DNA from: Ruminococcus sp. | GTDB taxonomy: Bacteria; Bacillota; Clostridia; Oscillospirales; Ruminococcaceae | NCBI GenBank assembly: GCA_003488415.1 | Contig: DNLQ01000208.1 | Coordinates: 2,640-8,534, forward strand | Reading direction: 5' to 3' | Length of the DNA stretch: 5,895 bases | In this document: positions 1 to 5,760 of the stretch, piece by piece | How positions within the stretch are numbered: position 1 is the stretch's first letter | Layout of the letters: the number at the start of each line of letters is the position of its first letter | Position numbers and translations under genes: made by a program | The notes under the pieces: generated by a model | Database searches by the model: none | What the model was told of the DNA's origin: nothing | What the model saw: only the letters and a program-made list of their open reading frames with translations

Positions 1-1680
1 GACCTGGAGCGTGAGAGGGGTATCACGATCCTGGCAAAGAATACTTCCGTTATGTATAACGGTACAAAGATCAATATTATCGACACTCCCGGTCACGCCG
101 ACTTCGGCGGCGAGGTGGAGAGAGTACTGGAAATGGTGGACGGCGTTCTCCTGCTGGTTGACGCTGCCGAAGGCCCTATGCCCCAGACTCGTTTCGTTCT
201 CTCCAAGGCTCTCGAAATGGGACACAAGATAATCATCGTTGTAAACAAGATCGACCGCCCCGATGCCCGTCTTGACGAGATCGGCGACGAGGTGCTGGAG
301 CTTCTCCTTGACCTGGACGCAAGCGAGGAACAGCTTGAAAGTCCCCTGCTGTTCTGCTCAGGCAGAAGCGGTACTGCTTCACTCAGCCAGTACGAGCCCG
401 GTACAGACCTGAAGCCCCTGTTCGATACTATCATCGACTACATCGAGCCTCCCAAGGGCGACGAGACTCAGCCCCTCCAGATGCTTATCTCCTCCATCGA
501 CTATAACGAATACGTGGGACGCATCGGCATCGGACGTATCGTAAGAGGCGGGATCAAGGTAAATCAGCAGGTGACTGTCTGTGACTACACCGGAAGCAAG
601 AAGAACTACAACGCCAAGATAGTAAGCCTTCTCCAGATACAGGGACTCAACCGTGTGCCTGTACAGGAGGCTCAGGTGGGCGACATAGTGTGGATATCAG
701 GTATAGAGAATATCACTATCGGCGATACTATATGCGCTACCGATGCTCCCGAGGCTCTCCCCTTCGTGAAAATAAGCGAGCCTACAGTGGAAATGACCTT
801 CTCAGTAAATGACAGTCCCTTCGCAGGCAAGGAGGGTAAGTTCGTTACCTCCCGTCAGCTCCGTGAAAGACTCTTCCGTGAGCTGCTCAAGGACGTTTCA
901 CTCCGTGTGGAGGAAACAGAGTCCACCGACGCTTTCCGTGTTGCAGGACGAGGTGAGATGCACCTGTCCATCCTTATCGAGAATATGCGCCGTGAGGGAT
1001 ATGAGCTGGCTGTATCAACTCCCCGTGTACTCTACAAGGAGGGCGAGGACGGCAGAAAGCTGGAGCCTATCGAGCGCCTTGTCATCGACGTTCCCGAGGA
1101 CTGCGTAGGCTCCGTAATGGAGAAAATGGGCTCACGTAAGGGCGAGCTGGTCTCCATGCACCCCCAGGGCAGCCGTATGCGTATCGAGTTCCTCGTTCCT
1201 TCAAGAGGTCTCTTCGGCTACAAGAGCGAGTTCCTTACCGATACAAGAGGCGAGGGCATCATGAGCCATGTATTCAACGGCTACGAGCCATACAAGGGCG
1301 ACATCGACCGCAGAAGCACCGGCTCACTGGTATCCTTTGAGACTGGCGAGGCTGTTACCTACGGTCTCTTCAACGCTCAGGAGAGAGGTCAGCTTTTCAT
1401 CCCTGCCGGTACTCCCGTATACGAGGGTATGGTAGTAGGCGCTTCTCCCAAGACCGACGACCTTGTTGTTAATGTGTGCAAGAGAAAGCACCTGACAAAT
1501 ACCCGTGCAAGCGGAAGCGATGACGCTCTCCGCCTCGTTCCGCACCGCATCCTCAGCCTGGAGGACTGCCTGGAATTCCTTGCCGATGACGAGCTTCTGG
1601 AGGTCACTCCCGAGTCCCTGAGAATACGCAAGAGAGTTCTCAGCAATACCCAGCGTGCCAAGAACAGAGCAAAGGCGTAA
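1..1680 (+). CDS. typA: Translational GTPase TypA/BipA, 5'-truncated by the window edge
   Basis: TypA/BipA is a cytoplasmic EF-G-like GTPase that binds the ribosome and is linked to ribosome assembly and stress adaptation. The frame is open from base 1 and gives 559 residues. Aligned from memory to E. coli BipA, about 46 residues are missing, including the P-loop. Visible GTPase motifs, numbered from the first visible residue, are switch I ERGITI with the G2 Thr at 9, G3 DTPGH at 28-32 followed by ADFGGEVERV, G4 NKID at 82-85, and G5 SGR at 120-122. Domain II and two EF-G-like alpha/beta domains follow. The segment GLFGYKSEFLTDTRGEG, then NGYEPYKG, is a TypA signature that separates it from EF-G, LepA and the tetracycline-resistance proteins. 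The basic C-terminus is typical. There are no internal stops or frameshifts. No terminator is evident in the 66 bases that follow, so readthrough into the lipoprotein genes is possible. Confidence 0.97.
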   Translation, partial: DLERERGITILAKNTSVMYNGTKINIIDTPGHADFGGEVERVLEMVDGVLLLVDAAEGPMPQTRFVLSKALEMGHKIIIVVNKIDRPDARLDEIGDEVLELLLDLDASEEQLESPLLFCSGRSGTASLSQYEPGTDLKPLFDTIIDYIEPPKGDETQPLQMLISSIDYNEYVGRIGIGRIVRGGIKVNQQVTVCDYTGSKKNYNAKIVSLLQIQGLNRVPVQEAQVGDIVWISGIENITIGDTICATDAPEALPFVKISEPTVEMTFSVNDSPFAGKEGKFVTSRQLRERLFRELLKDVSLRVEETESTDAFRVAGRGEMHLSILIENMRREGYELAVSTPRVLYKEGEDGRKLEPIERLVIDVPEDCVGSVMEKMGSRKGELVSMHPQGSRMRIEFLVPSRGLFGYKSEFLTDTRGEGIMSHVFNGYEPYKGDIDRRSTGSLVSFETGEAVTYGLFNAQERGQLFIPAGTPVYEGMVVGASPKTDDLVVNVCKRKHLTNTRASGSDDALRLVPHRILSLEDCLEFLADDELLEVTPESLRIRKRVLSNTQRAKNRAKA

Positions 1681-1746
1681 TGCGCTATTTCGCCGTTTGT
1701 TCACAGACCTGTCATACAGTTTGCAGATAATGGAGATAGTATTATT

Positions 1747-2454
1747 ATGATGAAAAAACATTTATTTGCCGCTGCCGCAGCCCTTATGCTCTGCTCACTT
1801 GCAGGCTGCGGAGAAAAACCGGAGCCGGATACTCCCGTGACTGATGCTACTGCACCTCAGATACAGGAGGAGACTGAGACTCGCCCTATAGTCGATCCCG
1901 AGGGCAATACCCTCGCAGAAAAGCCTACGGAGCGTGAGCATGACATCGTGGAGACCGCTGACTTTGAGTTCGAGATCATCAACGGCGGCGCTGTTGTCAC
2001 AAAGTACACCGGTACTGCTGCTGATGTGGTGATACCCGATACCCTCGGCGGCGCTCCTGTCACAGAACTGGGCTACTACGCCTTTGAAGCAAAATGGGAT
2101 CTGAAGTCAGTTGTCATACCCGATACCGTTACTGCTATCGGAGAGTTCTGCTTCAGCGACTGCTCTTCTCTGGAAAGCGTCAACATCCCGGAGAACGTCA
2201 CCGTCCTTGACAGAGGTGCTTTTGCTGTATGCTCCAGCCTTACGGAGATCTATCTCCCCGCAGGCGTAAGATACGTACACGAAGAAGCATTCACTGCCTG
2301 CAATTCCCTTACCAGCCTTACAGTTTGCAGCGACCAGATACAGTATGAAAACTGGGGACTTGAAGAGCTTCCGGAGCTGACAGTGTATGCCCCTGAGGGT
2401 TCACCGGTATTGCAGTGGGCTCAGAACAGCGGTATAAACTGTGCTGCCATCTGA
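1747..2454 (+). CDS. Lipoprotein with BspA-like leucine-rich repeats
   Basis: This is a 235-residue predicted lipoprotein on the outer face of the membrane. Residues 1-20 form a lipoprotein signal peptide: two Lys, an Ala/Leu-rich core, then lipobox L18-A19-G20 before the lipidated C21. Residues 22-70 are an acidic Pro/Thr/Glu-rich tether. From about 72 to 234 runs a BspA/LRR_5-type solenoid with IPDTV, SLESVNIP and SLTEIYLP strands. The aromatic Phe of each repeat falls at 113, 136, 159 and 182, an exact 23-residue period. The ending YAPEGSPVLQWAQNSGI is a usual cap in this family. Such repeats mediate protein or surface binding in gut bacteria; the ligand here is unknown. ATG 1747 is preferred over ATG 1750 because GGAG (1732-1735) lies 11 bases upstream of it. 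This gene precedes two more lipoproteins, the next only 14 bases away. The fold is well supported; the function is not known. Confidence 0.9.
   Translation: MMKKHLFAAAAALMLCSLAGCGEKPEPDTPVTDATAPQIQEETETRPIVDPEGNTLAEKPTEREHDIVETADFEFEIINGGAVVTKYTGTAADVVIPDTLGGAPVTELGYYAFEAKWDLKSVVIPDTVTAIGEFCFSDCSSLESVNIPENVTVLDRGAFAVCSSLTEIYLPAGVRYVHEEAFTACNSLTSLTVCSDQIQYENWGLEELPELTVYAPEGSPVLQWAQNSGINCAAI
2017..2328 (+). repeat. Coding repeats: four ~69-bp leucine-rich-repeat units
   Basis: Within the first lipoprotein, residues 91-194 contain consecutive units of 23 residues. Each unit ends in a (A/C)F pair (Phe at 113, 136, 159 and 182) and has a (C/N)SSL-like turn before a hydrophobic strand and an IP or LP pair. 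The units are conserved at protein level but divergent in DNA, so this is an old repeat and not a recent tandem expansion. The region is Cys-rich (135, 139, 162, 185, 194), and several of these Cys sit near the same turn of successive repeats. Confidence 0.8.
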
Positions 2455-2457
2455 TAC

Positions 2458-2463
2458 AGGAGG
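2458..2463 (+). promoter_or_regulatory. Consensus ribosome binding site that sets the start at 2469
   Basis: AGGAGG, a perfect Shine-Dalgarno core, lies 5 bases before ATG 2469 and just after the preceding stop. It shows that the in-frame ATG at 2415, inside the previous gene, is not the start. Choosing 2469 also puts a lipoprotein signal peptide at the extreme N-terminus. Confidence 0.85.
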
Positions 2464-2468
2464 AAAAT

Positions 2469-3152
2469 ATGAAATACAGTAGGCTCACCGCACTTATGAC
2501 TGCGGCTCTGTGCTGCCTGAGCTTATCAGGCTGCGGTAAGAACAACAAATCAGCAGCATCGTCCTTCGATCCGGCTTCTGTGGGAGAATCCGGAGTCGGT
2601 GAGGTGATCGTGCCTCCCACAGAGGACGAGGAAGCCTCCCTCGGCAGCTACAGATACAGCTCCGGCGGACTAAAGCTGTACTATAGCGAGGAAGAATATC
2701 CCACGGAACTGATACTCGCTCTGGAGAAGCTGTTCTCCACCTACGCAGACCGTGACTTCGATACCTACACAGACTGCCTGTACCCCAGCTATGCAGAGTC
2801 CATGGAGACTTTCCTCCAGAAGGACTATCAATACGACCTCAATACCTCCTTCACCAAGCGCTGCGACAGCCTTGAAGAGGATATGGGCGGAAAGTACAAG
2901 CTGACACGCATCAAGGTCGAGGTGCCTGATGAGGACTATACCGAGGATTTCTTCAATCAGCTTGATGATATCTGCGGCGAGGACTACAAGAATAAAGTGA
3001 CCGATGAAGTCGATAAGCTCTACAATATCCGGCTGTTCATAATGGTGCAGACTGAGGGCAGCGATACGGAACAGCTCTTCTTCAAGGACACTGAAAACGG
3101 AATGGGAATGGTAGTTGCTGAAAAAGACGGAAAATACTACGCATTCTGCTGA
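2469..3152 (+). CDS. Hypothetical lipoprotein A of a tandem pair
   Basis: This is a 227-residue predicted lipoprotein that I cannot place in a named family. The signal peptide has basic residues K2 and R5, a hydrophobic core, and lipobox L19-S20-G21 before C22. A Ser/Gly/Glu-rich linker covers about 23-65. The rest is a compact acidic domain with KLYYSEEEYP (69-78), an amphipathic helix leading to CLYPSY (103-108), a Lys/Asp-rich helix around 172-186 followed by the strand YNIRLFIMV, and the C-terminal strand EKDGKYYAFC ending on Cys227. It was probably duplicated with the next gene, which has the same order of elements, including YP, a KVxDEVD-like helix, a beta strand, and a final DGxxYxF. 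Fourteen bases separate it from the upstream lipoprotein, consistent with one operon. The role is unknown; a sensor, chaperone or substrate-binding accessory would all fit, without evidence to choose. Confidence 0.88.
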   Translation: MKYSRLTALMTAALCCLSLSGCGKNNKSAASSFDPASVGESGVGEVIVPPTEDEEASLGSYRYSSGGLKLYYSEEEYPTELILALEKLFSTYADRDFDTYTDCLYPSYAESMETFLQKDYQYDLNTSFTKRCDSLEEDMGGKYKLTRIKVEVPDEDYTEDFFNQLDDICGEDYKNKVTDEVDKLYNIRLFIMVQTEGSDTEQLFFKDTENGMGMVVAEKDGKYYAFC

Positions 3153-3164
3153 TAAGTACAATAT

Positions 3165-3179
3165 GACCGCAGTCCGGTC
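3165..3179 (+). other. Small hairpin next to the downstream ribosome binding site
   Basis: GACCG (3165-3169) and CGGTC (3175-3179) are perfect inverted arms around a 5-base loop, in the 41-base gap between lipoproteins A and B. The arm ends one base before GGAGG (3181-3185). There is no T-run, so this is not an intrinsic terminator. It might modulate translation of lipoprotein B or stabilise the mRNA, but a 5-bp stem can easily arise by chance. Confidence 0.3.
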
Positions 3180-3193
3180 GGGAGGATTTACAG

Positions 3194-3922
3194 ATGAAAG
3201 AGATATTAAGACGCTCTGCTGCGGCATTGGCAGCAGTCATTACTCTTGCAGGCATGGCTTCATGCAGCAGCAATAATACCGATACTGTCAGCCAGGAAGA
3301 TAACCTCGTCGGTTCTCCGGCTCCGGGAAATTCCGCTAATGAGTCAGATATGCCATACGGCTCTACAGTCGCCACTCTTATCCCCAATGAGGAAAACGGC
3401 GCTAAGCTCGAAGTCGAATACGATAGGCGTTTCTTCACCGAGGAGGAGGCTTCCATGCTGGGAGACTTCATCTATTCCCTGGGTACAGGCGATGTCAGTG
3501 CTGTTGAAAATGAATTCTATCCCCCTGTGCTGAACTACTACTGCGAGATGACCAAACAGGAAAGCAGCAGCGATTATTTCTCAAAACTGCACGATAATTA
3601 CGAAGCCATACTCGGAAACGGATTCGTGTTCGATAAGGTCTACATAGAGAACTGCTTCACCGATACCGATCCCGGTACTGAATCAGGCATGGCTTTCAAC
3701 GACGTTTCAACTATGCTTGATGACCTGAGCGAAGAGGGCGATAAGATCAGCGATAAGGTGGATGAGGCTTCAAGACGTTATATCTACCTGGACGCTACCT
3801 ACACCCTCCCCGGAAGTACTGAGGAGCTGTCACTGAGAAATGCCATTGCCAAGATCGACAGCGAAGCACAGTATCTCCAGATGCTGATGTATACCATAGA
3901 CGGTACTACCTACATCTTCTGA
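3194..3922 (+). CDS. Hypothetical lipoprotein B of a tandem pair
   Basis: This is a 242-residue predicted lipoprotein of no family I recognise. It has an N-terminal basic cluster (K2, R6, R7), an Ala-rich hydrophobic core, and a somewhat atypical lipobox M21-A22-S23 before C24. A Ser/Asn/Glu-rich linker runs to about residue 68. The domain begins KLEVEYDRRFFTEEEA (71-86), then a helix leading to EFYPPVLNYY (107-116), a central strand/loop region, a KISDKVDEASRR helix (184-195) followed by the strand YIYLDATY, and the ending YTIDGTTYIF. This order parallels lipoprotein A, though identity is low. The start is set by GGAGG (3181-3185), 8 bases before ATG 3194. It is probably co-transcribed with lipoprotein A. 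Secretion and lipidation are well supported; biochemical function is unknown. Confidence 0.87.
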   Translation: MKEILRRSAAALAAVITLAGMASCSSNNTDTVSQEDNLVGSPAPGNSANESDMPYGSTVATLIPNEENGAKLEVEYDRRFFTEEEASMLGDFIYSLGTGDVSAVENEFYPPVLNYYCEMTKQESSSDYFSKLHDNYEAILGNGFVFDKVYIENCFTDTDPGTESGMAFNDVSTMLDDLSEEGDKISDKVDEASRRYIYLDATYTLPGSTEELSLRNAIAKIDSEAQYLQMLMYTIDGTTYIF

Positions 3923-3944
3923 CCAATGCGTTTTTCTTCCACGC

Positions 3945-4445
3945 TTGCTCCGGCAGGGTGAGGTCTGTATTTTCCGCACCGAAAGAAATAACCCTATAAT
4001 CGAAAAAGCTGCATACAACGGCCTGAACGAGATCCTCTCGCTTCAGTACCTTGCATATCAGAGCGAGGCTGCTCTGTTCGGCGGCAAGGATATCCCTCCG
4101 CTGAAACAGACTCTCGGCGGCGTCATCGAAGAATACAACAGCGGTGTAATACTCAAAATGACGGCGGATAACAGGATAATAGGTTCGGTTCGTGCAAGAA
4201 AGCAGGCCGGCACGGTTTACATCGGTAAACTTATCGTGCATCCCGATCACCAGCGAAAAGGGTACGGCTCTTCCCTACTCAGGGAAATGGAGATGTGTCT
4301 CCCGGCAGAACGGTATGAACTGTTCACAAGTACAAGGGGCAAGGACAATATCCGGCTGTATCAGAAGCTGGGATACACGATCTTTGATACCAGAGATGCG
4401 GACGGCGGGATACAGTTCGTGTTTATGGAAAAATTCAGTAAGTGA
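3945..4445 (+). CDS. GNAT-family N-acetyltransferase, start uncertain
   Basis: The frame encodes a GCN5-related N-acetyltransferase, which moves an acetyl group from acetyl-CoA to an amine. Numbering from TTG 3945 gives 166 residues. Motif A is YIGKLIVHPDHQRKGYGSSL (92-111), with the acetyl-CoA pyrophosphate loop Q103-R-K-G-Y-G108. Motif B is NIRLYQKLGY (135-144). The N-terminal segment EILSLQYLAYQSEA (29-42) resembles a common Firmicutes GNAT subgroup of unknown substrate. In that subgroup the protein normally starts about where I18-I19-E20-K21 lies here, but no ATG, GTG or TTG is there. The options are TTG 3945, with no Shine-Dalgarno; ATT 3969, preceded by the purine-rich GGTGAGG; or a damaged 5' end. 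It lies 22 bases after lipoprotein B and is followed by a strong terminator. The enzyme family is secure; the start, and whether the gene is expressed, are not. Confidence 0.82.
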   Translation: MLRQGEVCIFRTERNNPIIEKAAYNGLNEILSLQYLAYQSEAALFGGKDIPPLKQTLGGVIEEYNSGVILKMTADNRIIGSVRARKQAGTVYIGKLIVHPDHQRKGYGSSLLREMEMCLPAERYELFTSTRGKDNIRLYQKLGYTIFDTRDADGGIQFVFMEKFSK

Positions 4446-4451
4446 TACTAT

Positions 4452-4494
4452 AAAGCCTGAAACTGCTTACCGCAGCATTCAGGCTTTTCTTTTT
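4452..4494 (+). terminator. Strong intrinsic terminator after the acetyltransferase gene
   Basis: AAAGCCTGAA (4452-4461) pairs perfectly with TTCAGGCTTT (4478-4487). An inner CTGC/GCAG extends the stem, and the downstream arm runs into TTTTCTTTTT. It begins 7 bases after the acetyltransferase stop and is the first convincing terminator after typA, so it marks the end of the upstream transcription unit. Confidence 0.9.
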
Positions 4495-4541
4495 GTCTGT
4501 GCAGTCTTCTGAAAATACTGCGAAAAGTTTTCTTCAACCTG

Positions 4542-4570
4542 TTTACGAAATGAAAATAATGTGCTATAAT
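4542..4570 (+). promoter_or_regulatory. Sigma-A-type promoter with extended -10 for the exonuclease gene
   Basis: The -10 box TATAAT (4565-4570) is a perfect consensus and is preceded by TG one base upstream (4562-4563), the extended -10 element. A partial -35 box TTTACG (4542-4547, 4 of 6 matches to TTGACA) sits at the ideal 17-base spacing. The local sequence is AT-rich and lies directly after the terminator of the previous unit. Transcription should start near 4577. In-frame ATG codons at 4550 and 4559 lie upstream of that point, so a transcript from this promoter would not carry them. Confidence 0.82.
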
Positions 4571-4576
4571 GAATTC

Positions 4577-4711
4577 AGAGTATTCATTATAAATTATCGA
4601 AAAGCCCTTGCAGATACGCAAATCAGAGATTTGCTCCCTGCATATCGGGCAATCATAGCATCCGGAGAGTCCGGAACTGCCACTGAGCAGTCTATCTTGG
4701 AGGTGCGTTTC
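4577..4711 (+). promoter_or_regulatory. Structured 5' leader of the exonuclease mRNA
   Basis: This is the ~135-nt stretch between the predicted transcription start and TTG 4712. Three inverted repeats occur in a row. The first is GCAAATC/GATTTGC (4618-4624 with 4628-4634), nested in an outer GCCC/GGGC (4604-4607 with 4647-4650) and TGCA/TGCA (4609-4612 with 4639-4642). The second is TCCGGA/TCCGGA (4661-4666 with 4670-4675). The third is ACTGC/GCAGT (4676-4680 with 4687-4691). The last arm ends 7 bases before the ribosome binding site. I do not recognise a known riboswitch class. No T-run follows any hairpin, so control, if there is any, would act on translation or mRNA stability. The leader is also free of stops in the exonuclease frame, so an N-terminal extension is not strictly excluded. 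Confidence 0.45.
4699..4703 (+). promoter_or_regulatory. Ribosome binding site that decides the TTG start at 4712
   Basis: GGAGG lies 8 bases before TTG 4712, ideal spacing. No other in-frame start downstream of the promoter has a comparable site: TTG 4631 and TTG 4697 lack one, and GTG 4703 overlaps this one. The exonuclease motif begins only 12 residues after TTG 4712, as expected for this family. Confidence 0.75.
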
Positions 4712-5668
4712 TTGAACGCTGAGAAAACTTATTACTGCTTTGCTGACTTTGAATTTACCTGCGGCGCTAACATAGGTATCAATACCTGCGAGCTTCTCTC
4801 CGCAGGCGCTGTCATTTGCAGCAGTGATTATACTATTTCAGAGCGGTTCTACTGTACCGCCCGCCCCGTATGCCGCCCTCGTCTTACAAAACAATGCAGA
4901 AAGCTGACAAAACTCACTCAGGAGGAGATCAACTTCTCACCGGACAGCAATGACGTGCTTGCTGACCTGCTGGAGCTGCTGGAGAAATACTCCATAGACC
5001 AGATATGGGTATGGGGTAATTTCGACAAGCCTGCTATCGGCTCTGACGTCCGCAATCACAAGCGTAAGAAGCGGCCTGCCGGAAACATCGCCGCTGCCTG
5101 GAGAAAGGTCACTGATATACAGGATATCGTCGTGAGACAGATGCTCCTGCCGCAGGCGGTCAGCATTGAGGAGCTGTCTGCTGTATTCGGATATACCCCC
5201 GAAAAAGGTACCTTCCACAATGCCCTTAACGACGCTATGGCTTTCTACTTCATCCACCGTGCGGCTTATACCTCTGACCTTGCCGCTAATGAAAAGTTCA
5301 CCGCTCTGCGCCGTGAACGCATCGACAAGCTCCAGCATATGCGTGACGAAGCAAAAATGAACCGCATCGAAGCAGGCAAAGCTGTCCCCATGACTCCGGC
5401 AGAAAGAGATTTCTACGCACAGCTTTGTGAAAACGGTTCAAGGGGCGAATGCAGGAGCTTTCTGAAACTGAAACAGAATATCATCAAGGGTGAGTCTAAC
5501 TTCCCGGAGGGTTCACGGCTCGCTGCCATATACTACGAGACAAATCATCAGGTGCGTGTGATCCCGGAGGAACAGCTCCAGGTCAGTCAGCTGAAGCCCC
5601 ATGCAAGGGTGCTCCGCTTTATCCGTGGGGGATCCGATATCCTCTCTCTTCTGACCGATAATAAATGA
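4712..5668 (+). CDS. DEDDh 3'-5' exonuclease domain protein with unassigned C-terminal half
   Basis: This is a predicted cytoplasmic 3'-5' exonuclease of the DnaQ/RNase T superfamily, which uses two metal ions to remove terminal nucleotides from DNA or RNA. From TTG 4712 the protein has 318 residues. Exo I is D12-x-E14 in FADFEFT, Exo II probably D105 in WVWGNFDKPAI, and Exo III H169-x4-D174 in FHNALNDAM, so all four DEDD residues and the DEDDh-type His are visible. DFEFT and WGNFDK recall the ERI-1/KapD-like branch. Residues ~190-318 extend past the nuclease fold. They hold a basic, probably helical stretch (RRERIDKLQHMRDEAKMNR) and a mixed region ending LRFIRGGSDILSLL that I cannot assign. 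There is no signal peptide. The gene has its own promoter and leader and stands alone, with terminators on both sides. The family call is strong; the substrate is unknown. Confidence 0.88.
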   Translation: MNAEKTYYCFADFEFTCGANIGINTCELLSAGAVICSSDYTISERFYCTARPVCRPRLTKQCRKLTKLTQEEINFSPDSNDVLADLLELLEKYSIDQIWVWGNFDKPAIGSDVRNHKRKKRPAGNIAAAWRKVTDIQDIVVRQMLLPQAVSIEELSAVFGYTPEKGTFHNALNDAMAFYFIHRAAYTSDLAANEKFTALRRERIDKLQHMRDEAKMNRIEAGKAVPMTPAERDFYAQLCENGSRGECRSFLKLKQNIIKGESNFPEGSRLAAIYYETNHQVRVIPEEQLQVSQLKPHARVLRFIRGGSDILSLLTDNK

Positions 5669-5674
5669 TACATC

Positions 5675-5700
5675 AAAGGGACATCTCAGGATGTCCCTTT
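5675..5700 (+). terminator. Perfect 11-bp hairpin after the exonuclease gene
   Basis: AAAGGGACATC (5675-5685) and GATGTCCCTTT (5690-5700) pair without mismatch around a 4-base TCAG loop, starting 7 bases after the stop codon. The stem ends in three T but is followed by CAAAATTAATAA and not by a T-run, so release may be inefficient. It could instead protect the 3' end or act together with the next hairpin. Confidence 0.55.
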
Positions 5701-5725
5701 CAAAATTAATAACATAGTCTTCTAA

Positions 5726-5760
5726 GGGAGCGCCTTCACTTGCAGGGCGTTCTTCTTTTT
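5726..5760 (+). terminator. Second intrinsic terminator after the exonuclease gene
   Basis: GAGCGCC (5728-5734) pairs with GGCGTTC (5746-5752), with one G-U pair and further wobble pairs possible at the base, around an 11-base loop. The T-rich TTCTTTTT follows directly (5753-5760). The T-run is on the + strand only, so it serves the exonuclease transcript. It is a more classical terminator than the hairpin 26 bases upstream. Confidence 0.65.

Noticed and set aside
1674..1694. GGCG/CGCC arms at the end of typA as a terminator
   Set aside because: There are only 4 paired bases around a 13-base loop, with no real T-run after it.
1700..1731. TTCACA ... GATAAT as a promoter for the first lipoprotein
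   Set aside because: The spacer is 20 bases, too long, and transcription would begin after the ribosome binding site at 1732-1735.
1324..1761. Minus-strand open frame across the end of typA
   Set aside because: It is antisense to conserved TypA sequence, with no ribosome binding site or family resemblance noted.
2415..2468. Upstream ATG as start of lipoprotein A
   Set aside because: It would overlap the previous gene and bury the signal peptide behind 18 extra polar residues. AGGAGG at 2458-2463 points to ATG 2469.
2670..3227. Long minus-strand open frame opposite lipoprotein A
   Set aside because: It lies opposite a + strand gene that has a consensus ribosome binding site, signal peptide and lipobox. 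Its product has no recognisable motif, and the hydrophobic stretches come from reading acidic codons in reverse.
3926..3961. Eleven-codon frame from ATG 3926 as a leader peptide
   Set aside because: It has no ribosome binding site and no regulatory codon pattern, and it is more easily explained as a chance frame in front of the acetyltransferase.
3972..4000. TATAAT at 3995-4000 as a promoter
   Set aside because: It lies inside the acetyltransferase frame. The best -35 at allowed spacing is poor, and a transcript from it would start inside the conserved coding core.
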